The notes beneath the pieces were generated by a model, which saw only the letters and a program-made list of their open reading frames with translations, ran no database searches and was not told the origin of the DNA. A stretch of DNA of 64,000 bases. It comes from Nonomuraea helvata (GTDB lineage Bacteria > Actinomycetota > Actinomycetes > Streptosporangiales > Streptosporangiaceae). This document shows, piece after piece, positions 33,629 through 41,963 of the stretch. The position numbers were made by a program, and so were the translations under genes. Numbering within the stretch: position 1 is the stretch's first letter; every line of letters starts with the position of its first letter. The stretch spans positions 806,001 to 870,000 of the forward strand of contig NZ_BAAAXV010000008.1 of NCBI RefSeq assembly GCF_039535785.1, written 5' to 3'.

Positions 33629-33707
33629 CGGCCGCCTCGGAACGTGCGACCGCAGCCGCCCGTCCCTAGTCAGCCATCCGTCGCGCCCGGGCCAGAACGA
33701 TATTCTG

Positions 33708-33713
33708 TAGGCT
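33708..33713 (+). promoter_or_regulatory. -10 box before the enoyl-CoA hydratase-like gene
   Basis: TAGGCT 66 bases before the start codon, inside an AT-rich patch (GATATTCTG), fits the actinobacterial -10. The -35 is unclear. Confidence 0.35.
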
Positions 33714-33778
33714 CGGGCGCGACGGTCAGCCCACTGGGCGCGCACTCCTTGCGCGACCAGGACTGAAGGGAGCGGGCG

Positions 33779-34594
33779 ATGGCGGGAGCGCAGGCGCGGC
33801 AGCGCGGGGGGTATGCGGATGAGGTCTCCGTTGCGGCGGAGGGCGGAGTCCGCTTCGAGGTGGACGGTGAGATAGCGACGATCACGCTGGACCGGCCGGA
33901 AAAGCGCAACGCTCAGACGTTCGCGACATGGTCGGCGCTGGCTCGGATCGGCGAGAGCCTGCCCGAGCAGGTGCGCGTAGTCGTCGTGAAAGGTGAGGGA
34001 CCGTCCTTCTCGGCAGGGATCGACCTGCGAATGTTCACATCTGAGGGGGTGCCCGGACAGGGCTCGTTCAGCTCGGCGGCCAAGAGCGACGACGCAACCT
34101 TCGAGCAGCGCATCCGGCAGGCACAGGCGGGATTCCTGTGGCTGCGCCGCCCGGAGATCGTTTCCATCGCCGCAGTGCAGGGGCACGCGATCGGTGCGGG
34201 GTTCCAGCTCGCGCTCTCCTGTGATCTGCGGATCGTGGCCGACGATGTCTCCTTCTGCATGAAGGAGCCCGCACTGGGCCTGGTGCCCGACCTGACGGGG
34301 ACCAAGCCCCTGGTCGAGCTGGTGGGCCTGGCCAAGGCGATCGACATCTGCCTGACCGCCAGGACCGTGCACGCGGACGAGGCCATGCGCATCGGCCTCG
34401 CCGAGCAAGTGGTCGCCGGGGGCGACCTGCATCAAGCGGTACGAGACAAGGTCGCGCAGCTGCTAGCCGTGAACCGGGACGCGGCGGTCGCGACGAAGCG
34501 ACTCCTCCAGGGGGCGCAGGGCCGCACCCTGGAGGAGCAGAGCGTCGTCGAGGGGCTCGAACAGGCGGCCCGCATCAAAGCCATCTTCGGCTGA
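33779..34594 (+). CDS. Enoyl-CoA hydratase/isomerase-family protein
   Basis: A 271-residue crotonase-fold protein. Crotonase blocks: TLDRPEKRNAQT, FSAGIDL (first oxyanion-hole strand), GHAIGAGFQLALSCDLRI (second oxyanion loop) and KEPALGLVPDLTGTKPL. Of the two catalytic glutamates of classical hydratases, the first position (GGCE) is Gln here (GAGFQ) and the second remains Glu (MKEP). The change fits an isomerase, dehydrogenase-partner or other crotonase activity more than water addition. First 20 residues are outside the fold. Start supported by GAAGGGAG about 6 bases upstream. Alone, without beta-oxidation neighbours. Confidence 0.85.
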   Translation: MAGAQARQRGGYADEVSVAAEGGVRFEVDGEIATITLDRPEKRNAQTFATWSALARIGESLPEQVRVVVVKGEGPSFSAGIDLRMFTSEGVPGQGSFSSAAKSDDATFEQRIRQAQAGFLWLRRPEIVSIAAVQGHAIGAGFQLALSCDLRIVADDVSFCMKEPALGLVPDLTGTKPLVELVGLAKAIDICLTARTVHADEAMRIGLAEQVVAGGDLHQAVRDKVAQLLAVNRDAAVATKRLLQGAQGRTLEEQSVVEGLEQAARIKAIFG

Positions 34595-34804
34595 CCCGGT
34601 CGACGCAGGCACGTGTCCCTCCTCGGGGGCGGGGGCGGTCGCGTGGCTTCCGTCCCTGACGGGGTAAGAGGGCCGGAGGGTTTGCCGCCTTTGTGGCGTG
34701 GGGTCCGTTGTGTGGGCCAGGGGCGGGTTTCGCGGTGAGCGGACGGGGGAATCGCCAGGCGCGACGGCGGCGCTGAGTCCGGGGGAGGAGGAAGGATCCC
34801 CCGA

Positions 34805-36691
34805 ATGACGATGATGGGAGGGGGCTTCGGTCCCCACATGATGGCGTCCCTGCGGCGCGACGGCTCGGTGGCCAAGCAGCGGCTGCGGCCCGGCACGGTC
34901 CGCCGCATCATGCGCTACGCCAAGCCGCACCGCACGCACATCGCCGCGTTCCTGCTGCTCGTCGTGGCCGGCGCGGTGATCGTGATCGCCAACCCGCTGC
35001 TGATGAAGGCGATCATCGACGACGGCATCCTGGCCAGGCGGCCGGGCGTCGTGGTCGGCCTGGCCGTGACGATCGGCGCTCTGGCCCTGGTGGACGCCGG
35101 GCTGACGCTGGTGCAGCGGTGGTTCTCCGCGCGCATCGGCGAGGGCCTGATCTACGACCTGCGCACCGAGGTGTTCGACCACGTGCAGCGCATGCCGGTG
35201 GCGTTCTTCATGCGGGCCCAGACCGGCGCGCTGGTCAGCAGGCTCAACACCGACGTGATCGGCGCGCAGCGGGCGCTGACGAGCACCCTGTCGTCCGTGG
35301 TCTCCAACGTGGTCAGCCTGGTGCTCGTGCTGGGCGCGATGCTGGCGCTGTCGTGGCAGGTGACGCTGGTGGCGCTGGTGCTGCTGCCGATCTTCATCGT
35401 GCCCGCGAAGTTCGTCGGGCGGCGCATGTCGGCGCTGACCCGCGAGCAGATGCAGCTCGACGCCGAGATGAGCTCGGTCACCACCGAGCGGTTCAACGTG
35501 GCCGGCGCGATGGTCGCCAAGCTCTACGGCCGCCCGGAGGACGACGCCGAGGTGTTCGGCCACCGGGCCGCCAGGGTGCGCGACGTGGGCGTGACGGTCG
35601 GCATGTACGGCACGGTGTTCAGGGTCGCGCTCGGGCTCGTCGCCGCGCTCGCCACGGCCCTCGTGTACGGCATCGGCGGCGTGCTGTCGGTCTCCGGCGT
35701 CTTCGAGCTGGGCACGCTGGTGGCCCTGGCCGCGCTCCTGATGCGCCTGTACGGCCCGCTCACGTCCCTGTCCAACGTGCACGTCGACGTGATGACCGCC
35801 CTCGTGAGCTTCGACCGGGTCTTCGAGATCCTCGACCTCAAGCCCATGGTGGCGGAGAGGCCCGGCGCGACCGCCGTTCCCGACGGGCCCGTGACCATCG
35901 AGTTCGACGACGTGCGCTTCCGCTACCCGGCCGCCGAGGAGGTCTCGCTGGCCTCTCTGGAGTCGGTGGCCAGGCAGGACACCGGCCCGTCGTACCCCGT
36001 CCTCAAGGGCATCTCGTTCACCGCCGAGCCGGGGCGGCTCGTCGCCCTGGTCGGCCACTCGGGCGCGGGCAAGACGACCATCACGTCACTGGTGTCCCGC
36101 CTGTACGACGTCAACGAGGGCGCGGTCCGGCTCAACGGGCTCGACGTGCGCGACGCCACCCTCGCCTCCCTGCGCGACACCGTCGGAGTGGTCATGCAGG
36201 ACGCTCATCTCTTCCATGACACGATCGGAGCCAACCTCCGTTATGCCAGGCCGGAGGCGAGCGACGAGGAGATCTGGGAGGCTCTCAGGGCCGCGCAGAT
36301 CGGCGACCTCATCGAGGGCCTGCCCGACCGGCTCGAGACGGTCGTCGGCGACCGCGGCTACCGGCTGTCCGGAGGCGAGAAGCAGCGCCTCGCCCTGGCC
36401 AGACTGCTGCTCAAGGCGCCCCGCGTGGTCGTGCTCGACGAGGCCACCGCCCACCTCGACTCGGAGTCGGAGGCGGCCGTGCAGGTGGCGCTGAAGACCG
36501 CGCTGGAGGGCCGCACCTCGCTGGTGATCGCGCACCGGCTCTCCACGATCAGGGAGGCCGACGAGATCCTCGTGATCCACGAGGGCCGCATCGCCGAGCG
36601 CGGGCGCCACGAGGAGCTGCTGGCCCGCGGCGGCCTCTACGCCGAGCTCTACCGCACCCAGTTCACCTCTTCAGGTAGCCCAGGCGCTTGA
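34805..36691 (+). CDS. ABC exporter, fused membrane and ATPase domains
   Basis: A 628-residue half-transporter that works as a dimer. Residues 40-330 form a six-helix type IV exporter domain (HIAAFLLLVVAGAVIVIANP, FFMRAQTGALVSRLNTDV, GGVLSVSGVFELGTLVALAALLMRL); residues 365-610 are the ATPase: Walker A GHSGAGKTT, Q loop VMQDAHLFHDT, signature LSGGEKQR, Walker B VVVLDEATAHLD, switch His IAHRLSTI. A 20-residue insert precedes Walker A (EVSLASLESVARQDTGPS). Drug or lipid export is likely; substrate unknown. GAGGAGG-type ribosome site upstream. Its 3' end overlaps the convergent sulfotransferase gene by 29 bp. Confidence 0.93.
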   Translation: MTMMGGGFGPHMMASLRRDGSVAKQRLRPGTVRRIMRYAKPHRTHIAAFLLLVVAGAVIVIANPLLMKAIIDDGILARRPGVVVGLAVTIGALALVDAGLTLVQRWFSARIGEGLIYDLRTEVFDHVQRMPVAFFMRAQTGALVSRLNTDVIGAQRALTSTLSSVVSNVVSLVLVLGAMLALSWQVTLVALVLLPIFIVPAKFVGRRMSALTREQMQLDAEMSSVTTERFNVAGAMVAKLYGRPEDDAEVFGHRAARVRDVGVTVGMYGTVFRVALGLVAALATALVYGIGGVLSVSGVFELGTLVALAALLMRLYGPLTSLSNVHVDVMTALVSFDRVFEILDLKPMVAERPGATAVPDGPVTIEFDDVRFRYPAAEEVSLASLESVARQDTGPSYPVLKGISFTAEPGRLVALVGHSGAGKTTITSLVSRLYDVNEGAVRLNGLDVRDATLASLRDTVGVVMQDAHLFHDTIGANLRYARPEASDEEIWEALRAAQIGDLIEGLPDRLETVVGDRGYRLSGGEKQRLALARLLLKAPRVVVLDEATAHLDSESEAAVQVALKTALEGRTSLVIAHRLSTIREADEILVIHEGRIAERGRHEELLARGGLYAELYRTQFTSSGSPGA

Positions 36692-37547
36692 GCTCCTCCC
36701 TGGCCACCTTCTCCACGAGCTCCAGGTCGGCTGATCTGAGCTTGGTGCGCCAGGCGCCGACCTTGGGGACGGCGGTGTCGTACAGGACGACCTTGGACAC
36801 CCGCGTCTCCAGGAACTCCGCCAGCGTGGCCACCGACTGCGCCGGCTTCTCCAGCAGTTCCTCGTAGCGCAGCGTCAGGAGCTGCTCCTCGGGCAGCGTC
36901 CTGCGCAGCTCGGCGCTCAGGCGGACGGCGCTGCGCCAGCGCAGCGCGCTCTTGCCCGCCGCCGGCATGCCCTTCCACCGCTCGAGGTGCTCGTCCTTGT
37001 TGACGCCGAGGAACGCGTTGGGGAACTCGGTCTGCTCCGACAGCATCGCCGGCTTGAACCAGGCCAGGCACGCCGGATCGGCGAGCATGCCCGCCACCAC
37101 GTCCCTGCCGTCGCGGATGAGCTGCACGAACCGCGCGTCGGGGAAGGCCTGGAGCAGCACGGGAGCGCTGTAGAGCAGGTCGGGGCTGCCGTCCCCGAAC
37201 CTGGTGACCTCGCTCGTGGACACGCAGGGGCCGGTCCCGGTGACGCCGCCCGCGTCCCTGCACGGCTCGGCGCACCAGCCGCAGGATCCGGGCAGCACCT
37301 GCCACGACTCGGCGAGCGCGTCGCGCATGACGCGTACGGCGCCGGAGGTCTGGCCGATGGACGGCTTGCGGGCGAAGGCGTACACCACGTGCGCCACGCT
37401 CGCGCGGCCCATCGTCACGTGGAAGCCGGGGGATCTTTTCAGGGCGCGGGCGAGCAGGTCCGTGCCGGAGTGCGGCGCTCCGACCAGGAAGACCGGCCGG
37501 CGGACCTTGATGCCGTTGACCACGAGTATGTGGGGCGGAAGTCGCAT
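36663..37547 (-). CDS. Sulfotransferase-family protein
   Basis: A 294-residue P-loop sulfotransferase. The PAPS 5'-phosphosulfate loop is VFLVGAPHSGTDLLARAL near residue 20, and the 3'-phosphate-binding motif is RFVQLIRDGRDVVAGML near 130. These enzymes move sulfate from PAPS to hydroxyls of carbohydrates or small molecules. The middle section has unusual Cys-rich sequence (GSCGWCAEPC). ATG 37547 was chosen since the family N-terminus (MRLPPHILVVNGIKV) follows; the frame is open to 37694 but has no better start, and no ribosome site is clear. Last 29 bp overlap the exporter gene on the other strand. Acceptor unknown. Confidence 0.85.
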   Translation of the reverse strand: MRLPPHILVVNGIKVRRPVFLVGAPHSGTDLLARALKRSPGFHVTMGRASVAHVVYAFARKPSIGQTSGAVRVMRDALAESWQVLPGSCGWCAEPCRDAGGVTGTGPCVSTSEVTRFGDGSPDLLYSAPVLLQAFPDARFVQLIRDGRDVVAGMLADPACLAWFKPAMLSEQTEFPNAFLGVNKDEHLERWKGMPAAGKSALRWRSAVRLSAELRRTLPEEQLLTLRYEELLEKPAQSVATLAEFLETRVSKVVLYDTAVPKVGAWRTKLRSADLELVEKVAREELKRLGYLKR

Positions 37548-37571
37548 ACTGGAGCACAAGTGTGACACCGT

Positions 37572-37617
37572 TTTCCACGTGGATGAGCCAATCGTTTCCA
37601 CGCGAACGAGCCAATCG
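37572..37617. repeat. Tandem 23-bp direct repeat between divergent genes
   Basis: Two head-to-tail copies, 37572-37594 and 37595-37617, begin TTTCCACG and end GAGCCAATCG, identical at 20 of 23 positions. They fill the space between the divergent sulfotransferase (start 37547) and LD-carboxypeptidase (start 37630) genes, and look like a paired regulator site. The second copy ends at the GAGG ribosome site. Confidence 0.55.
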
Positions 37618-37629
37618 AGGAGTTGATCG

Positions 37630-38523
37630 ATGCGACGCGGTGACACCGTCGCGGTCGTCTCGCCGTCGGGCCCGCCCAACGCGGCGCTGCTCACGCGCGG
37701 CGTCGAGCACCTGGAGGGCCTCGGGCTGAAGGTCGTGGTCGGCGCGCACGCGCTCGACCGCCAGCGGCTCGACTACCTGGCGGGCGACGACGCCGCCAGG
37801 GCCGCCGACCTGCAGACCGCCTGGTGCGACCCCGCCGTCTCCGCGGTGTTCTGCTGCAGGGGCGGGTACGGCGCCGCCCGGCTCCTGGACCTGCTCGACT
37901 GGGACGCCATGCGGGCGGCGGGGCCCAAGGTCCTCCTCGGGTCGAGCGACATCACAGCGCTGCACAACGCGTTCGCCGCCGAGCTGGGCGTCTCCACGTT
38001 GCACGGGCCGATGCCGGCCTGCGACATCGTGGCCGGCGAGAAGGGGCCCGAGCCGCGTAGCTGGCAGAGCCTGCAGGCGGCGCTGTTCGGCGCGCAGGAG
38101 CCGGTCCGGGGCGAGCGGGCGCTGGTCCAGGGGCGGGCCGAGGGCGTGCTGGCCGGGGGGAACCTGTCGCTGCTGGCCTCGATGTGCGGCACGCGGTGGC
38201 AGCCGTCGTTCGCGGGCAAGCTCGCGTTCCTGGAGGACATCGGGGAGGAGCCGTACCGGATCGACCGGATGCTCACCCAGCTCCTGCAGTCGGGGGCGCT
38301 CGACGGGGTGCGCGGGATCGCGCTCGGCTCGTGGGTCGACTGCGGCGACCCGTACCCGGTGCTCGAGGACCGGCTCTGCGGGCTCGGAGTCCCCGTCCTC
38401 GCGGGACTTCCGGTGGGGCACGGGTCACCGCAGATGAGCGTGTGGCTGGGGAGACTTGGGGTTATCGATACCGAATCGTGCTCCCTAGCTGCCATTGTCG
38501 GTGATGGGGAGCAGGCAAGGTAG
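37630..38523 (+). CDS. LD-carboxypeptidase (muramoyltetrapeptide carboxypeptidase, S66)
   Basis: A 297-residue S66 serine peptidase that removes the terminal D-Ala from tetrapeptides in murein recycling. The Ser-Glu-His triad is seen in LLGSSDITALHNA (Ser), LAFLEDIGEEPYRIDRML (Glu) and LPVGHGSPQ (His). FCCRGGYGAARLLDLLDW is the family's first hallmark. No signal peptide, cytoplasmic. Start ATG with GAGG upstream. Divergent from the sulfotransferase gene across a tandem repeat. Members of S66 include microcin C resistance peptidase MccF, so another peptide substrate is possible. Confidence 0.92.
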   Translation: MRRGDTVAVVSPSGPPNAALLTRGVEHLEGLGLKVVVGAHALDRQRLDYLAGDDAARAADLQTAWCDPAVSAVFCCRGGYGAARLLDLLDWDAMRAAGPKVLLGSSDITALHNAFAAELGVSTLHGPMPACDIVAGEKGPEPRSWQSLQAALFGAQEPVRGERALVQGRAEGVLAGGNLSLLASMCGTRWQPSFAGKLAFLEDIGEEPYRIDRMLTQLLQSGALDGVRGIALGSWVDCGDPYPVLEDRLCGLGVPVLAGLPVGHGSPQMSVWLGRLGVIDTESCSLAAIVGDGEQAR

Positions 38524-38556
38524 AAGGGACGAATCCGACAGAAAGGGACATGGCGC

Positions 38557-39426
38557 GTGAGCTTGTTCAGGCGACACCGAGAGCCCTCACGCCGGCCGGT
38601 CGAGGACGTCGATCTCGACTCGCTGCTCGCGCTCGTCGCCGAGTCCCTCGGGTTCTCCTTCGAGTTCGCCCCTGACGGCGGCTCCGTGACGCTCCGTGGC
38701 GGTATGGAGCTGGTGGTCAGGCTCACGGGGCTGCGCCGTGAGGCCGGGCGCCGGGCCAGGGAGGACTGGCCCACGCTGGTCTCCGAGCACCTGTCGCACG
38801 CCGTGGCCACGGCGGGGGAGCGGCTGGACGTCTGCGACCTCGAGCAGGCCGGGTCGCTGATCCGGACCCGCGTGGAGGCCGTGGACGAGGTGGCCGACCT
38901 GACCCGCGTGGTGGGCCGCCACCTCAACGCCGACCTGGTGGAGCTGCTCTTCGTGGGCTCGCGCGCCGTACGGCCCGAGCAGGCCGGGTGCTGGCCCGTG
39001 CCCACCGCGCAGGCGCTCGAGCTGGCCGTCGCGAACGTCCGCCGCGAGGAGCGGCTGGAGGTCGAGTCCATCGAGCTGTCGGGCACGCCGGTGACCCGGC
39101 TGACCGCCATGACGCCGTCGGCCGCCACCCATCTGCGGTGGCTGGGCGAGTACCTGCCGGTCCCCTCCGACGGGGTGCTCGTGGTGCTGCCCGACCCGTA
39201 CACGCTCCTCGTGCACCCGGTGGACGGGATCGGGGTGGTACGGGCGATCGAGCGGTTGCGGGTGCACGCGGCACGCACGGACGGGCTCAGCTCCCAGGTG
39301 TACTGGTGGCACGGGCAGCGGCTGACGCACATCAGGGCCGACATCGTCGCGCAGGACGGCCAGACCCGGCTCGTGGTGGCGCCTCCGCCGGAGTTCGCCC
39401 GCGTCCTGGCCCGCCTGGCCGTCTGA
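38557..39426 (+). CDS. Hypothetical protein (DUF1444-like)
   Basis: A 289-residue soluble protein that I do not recognise with certainty. The N-terminus is basic (MSLFRRHREPSRRP), followed by an acidic segment and a body of alternating strands and helices with ELVVRLTGLRREAGRRAREDW, VDEVADLTRVVGRHLNADLVE and VLVVLPDPYTLLVHPV. The layout is like DUF1444/YtpQ proteins. No signal or membrane helix. GTG start with GAAAGGGA 9 bases upstream; 33 bp after the LD-carboxypeptidase gene, possibly co-transcribed. Confidence 0.75.
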   Translation: MSLFRRHREPSRRPVEDVDLDSLLALVAESLGFSFEFAPDGGSVTLRGGMELVVRLTGLRREAGRRAREDWPTLVSEHLSHAVATAGERLDVCDLEQAGSLIRTRVEAVDEVADLTRVVGRHLNADLVELLFVGSRAVRPEQAGCWPVPTAQALELAVANVRREERLEVESIELSGTPVTRLTAMTPSAATHLRWLGEYLPVPSDGVLVVLPDPYTLLVHPVDGIGVVRAIERLRVHAARTDGLSSQVYWWHGQRLTHIRADIVAQDGQTRLVVAPPPEFARVLARLAV

Positions 39427-39431
39427 GACCG

Positions 39432-39535
39432 CCCGCCGTTCCTGGGCGGCCGCGCCCTCGTGGTGAGCGGAACCGGCCGGTGGAACGGCGGGGTGCGGTT
39501 CCGGTCTCGCACGAGGAGCCCCGCGCGCGAGACCG
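39432..39535. terminator. Bidirectional terminator region
   Basis: Between convergent genes lie two stems: CCCGCCGTTCC (39432-39442) with GGAACGGCGGG (39482-39492), a perfect 11-bp pair, and CGGTCTCG (39502-39509) with CGAGACCG (39528-39535), a perfect 8-bp pair. They would stop transcription from both sides. Confidence 0.6.
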
Positions 39536-39542
39536 GACGGTG

Positions 39543-41850
39543 TCAGGACTTGGCCACGTAGTCGCGCAGGTGGATCGCCGTGAGCGAGGTGCCGGTGGCG
39601 ACCAGCTCGCCGGGGGTGCCGGAGAAGACCACCTGGCCGCCGTCGTGACCGGCTCCCGGGCCCAGGTCGATGATCCAGTCGGCGTGGGCCATGACGGCCT
39701 GGTGGTGCTCGATCACGATGACCGTGTTGCCGTCGTCCACCAGGCGGTCGAGCAGCGCCAGGAGCTGGTCCACATCCGCCAGGTGCAGGCCCGTGGTGGG
39801 CTCGTCCAGCACGTACGTGGTGCCGTTCTTGGCCATGTGGATGGCGAGCTTGAGCCGCTGCCGCTCGCCGCCCGACAGCGTGGTGAGCGGCTGGCCCAGG
39901 CCCAGGTAGCCGAGGCCGACCGCGACCATGCGGTCGAGGATCGTGCGGGCCTGCCGTTCGGTGAAGAAGTCGCGGGCCTCGGCCACCGGCATGGCGAGCA
40001 CCTCGCTGATGTTCTTGCCGCGCAGCGTGTACGTCAGCACCTTCGGCGTGAACCGCTTGCCCTCGCACTCCTCGCACACCGACGCCACGCCGGCCATCAT
40101 CGCCAGGTCCGTGTAGATCAGGCCGATGCCCTTGCAGGCCGGGCAGGCGCCCTCGGAGTTGGCGCTGAACAGGCCCGGCTTGACCCCGTTGGCCTTGGCG
40201 AACGCCGCGCGGACCGGGTCGAGCAGCCCGGTGTAGGTGGCCGGGTTGCTCCTGCGCGAGCCGCGGATCGGCGACTGGTCGGCCATGACCACGCCCTCGC
40301 GGCCCGCGACGTAGCCGTGGATCAGCGAGCTCTTGCCCGACCCGGCCACGCCGGTGACCACGGTGAGCACGCCGAGCGGGATGTCCACGCTCACGTCGCG
40401 CAGGTTGTGCAGGGTGGCGCCCTCGATCGACAGGTGCCCGGCCGGCTCGCGGAAGCGGTCCCGCAGGCTCACCCGGTGGTCGAGATAGCGGCCGGTGAGC
40501 GTGCCGGAGGCGCGCAGCCCGTCGAGGTCGCCCGCGTAGCAGATGCTCCCGCCGGCCGTGCCCGCACCCGGGCCCAGGTCGACCACGTGGTCGGCGATCT
40601 CGATCAGCTCCGGCTTGTGCTCGACCACGAGCACCGTGTTGCCCTTGTCGCGGAGCTGGAGCAGCAGGGTGTTCATCCGCTGGATGTCGTGTGGGTGCAG
40701 CCCGGCCGTCGGCTCGTCGAAGACGTAGGTGACGTCGGTGAGGCTGGAGTTGAGATGCCGCACCATCTTCACCCGCTGCGCCTCGCCGCCCGACAGCGTG
40801 CCGGACTCACGGTCCAGGCTCAGGTAGCCGAGACCGATCTCCACCAGCGAGTCCAGCGTCGAGTGCAGCCCGTCCAGCACCGGGCCGACCGCGGCGTTGC
40901 CGATGCCGCGGATGAAGCCGGACAGGTCGTTGATCTGCATGGCCGCGCACTCGGCGATGTTCAGCCCGTCGATCCTGGCCGAGCGGGCGGCCTCGTTGAC
41001 CCGGGAGCCGCCGCAGGAGGGGCAGACGGTCAGCTTGATCGCCCGCTCGGCGAACGCCCGCGCCCCCCGGCTGCATCGACTCCAGGTCCTTGCCGAGGTA
41101 GGTCCGCCTGACCTTGCTGGCCAGCCCCTCGTAGGTGAAGTTGTTGGTGCCGTACTTGAGCTTGACGGGCGGCTTGTGAAGGAAGTCCTCCCACTGCTCG
41201 GGGGTGAAGTCCTTCAGCTTGACAGCGGGGTCGTACAGGCCGGAGTTGGCCAGGACCTGCCACTGCCAGCTGTCCACCGGGAAGCCGGGGACCTTGATCG
41301 CCCCTTCGTTCAGCGACAGCTCCCTGTCGACCAGCGCGTCCACGTCGATCTCCGACGCCTTGCCCAGCCCCTCGCACTGCGGGCACATGCCCTCGGCCCG
41401 GTTGAAGCTGAAGGCGTAGGCGGGGCCGACGTAGGGCTCGCCGATCCGGCTGAACAGGAGCCGTAGCATGGTGTGCGCGTCGGTGGCGGTGCCCACCGTC
41501 GAGCGGGGGTTGGCGCCCATCCGCTCCTGGTCGACGATGATCGCCGCGCTGAGGTTGTGCAGCGCGTCCACGTCGGGGCGGGCCAGGCTCGGCATGAACG
41601 ACTGGATGAACGCGGTGTACGTCTCGTCGATCAGCCGCCGCGACTCCGCGGCGATCGTGTCGAAGACGAGCGAGGACTTGCCGGAGCCGGACACGCCGGT
41701 GAAGACGCTGAGGCGGCGCTTGGGGAGGTCGAGTGAGACGCCCTTGAGGTTGTTCTCCCTGGCGCCGCGGACCTGGATGAGGTCGTGGCTGTCGGCGGCG
41801 CTGTGATCACGGTGCTGAGCGGTGCTGGACTGGCGGCTGGAGACGGCCAC
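39543..41850 (-). pseudogene. UvrA-like excinuclease ABC protein, frameshifted
   Basis: Two reading frames on the minus strand give halves of one UvrA-family protein of about 768 residues, similar in size to the short UvrA-like/DrrC-type proteins rather than full UvrA (about 950). Upstream half (41850 to about 41065): ENNLKGVSLDLP, Walker A TGVSGSGKSS, zinc motif CPQCEGLG. Downstream half: CPSCGG, LSGGEAQR, DEPTAGLHP, second Walker A GVAGSGKSS, CPACKGIG and CEEC, LSGGERQRLKL, DEPTTGLHL. The frames join at a run of six C (41063-41068); with five, the protein reads on as QPGARAFAER. Start GTG 41850 follows GGAAGGG. It is a real frameshift, a sequencing error or slippage; all else looks intact. 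Confidence 0.82.
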
Positions 41851-41935
41851 GGAACCCTTCCATCGTCTGATGTTCATGCCGTACGGGGGAAAGCCGGGAC
41901 AGCCTACAGCGCGTCTCGGACATTCCATGGGTTCC

Positions 41936-41952
41936 GTACATTGTACCGTACG
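41936..41952 (-). promoter_or_regulatory. Promoter and palindromic operator of the UvrA-like gene
   Basis: GTACATTGTAC (41936-41946) is a palindrome, and CGTACG-CTA-TACG follows at 41947-41959. On the minus strand TACAAT (41945-41940) makes a good -10 inside the first palindrome. The layout suggests a TetR- or similar dimeric repressor; no regulator gene adjoins. Confidence 0.45.
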
Positions 41953-41963
41953 CTATACGACTC

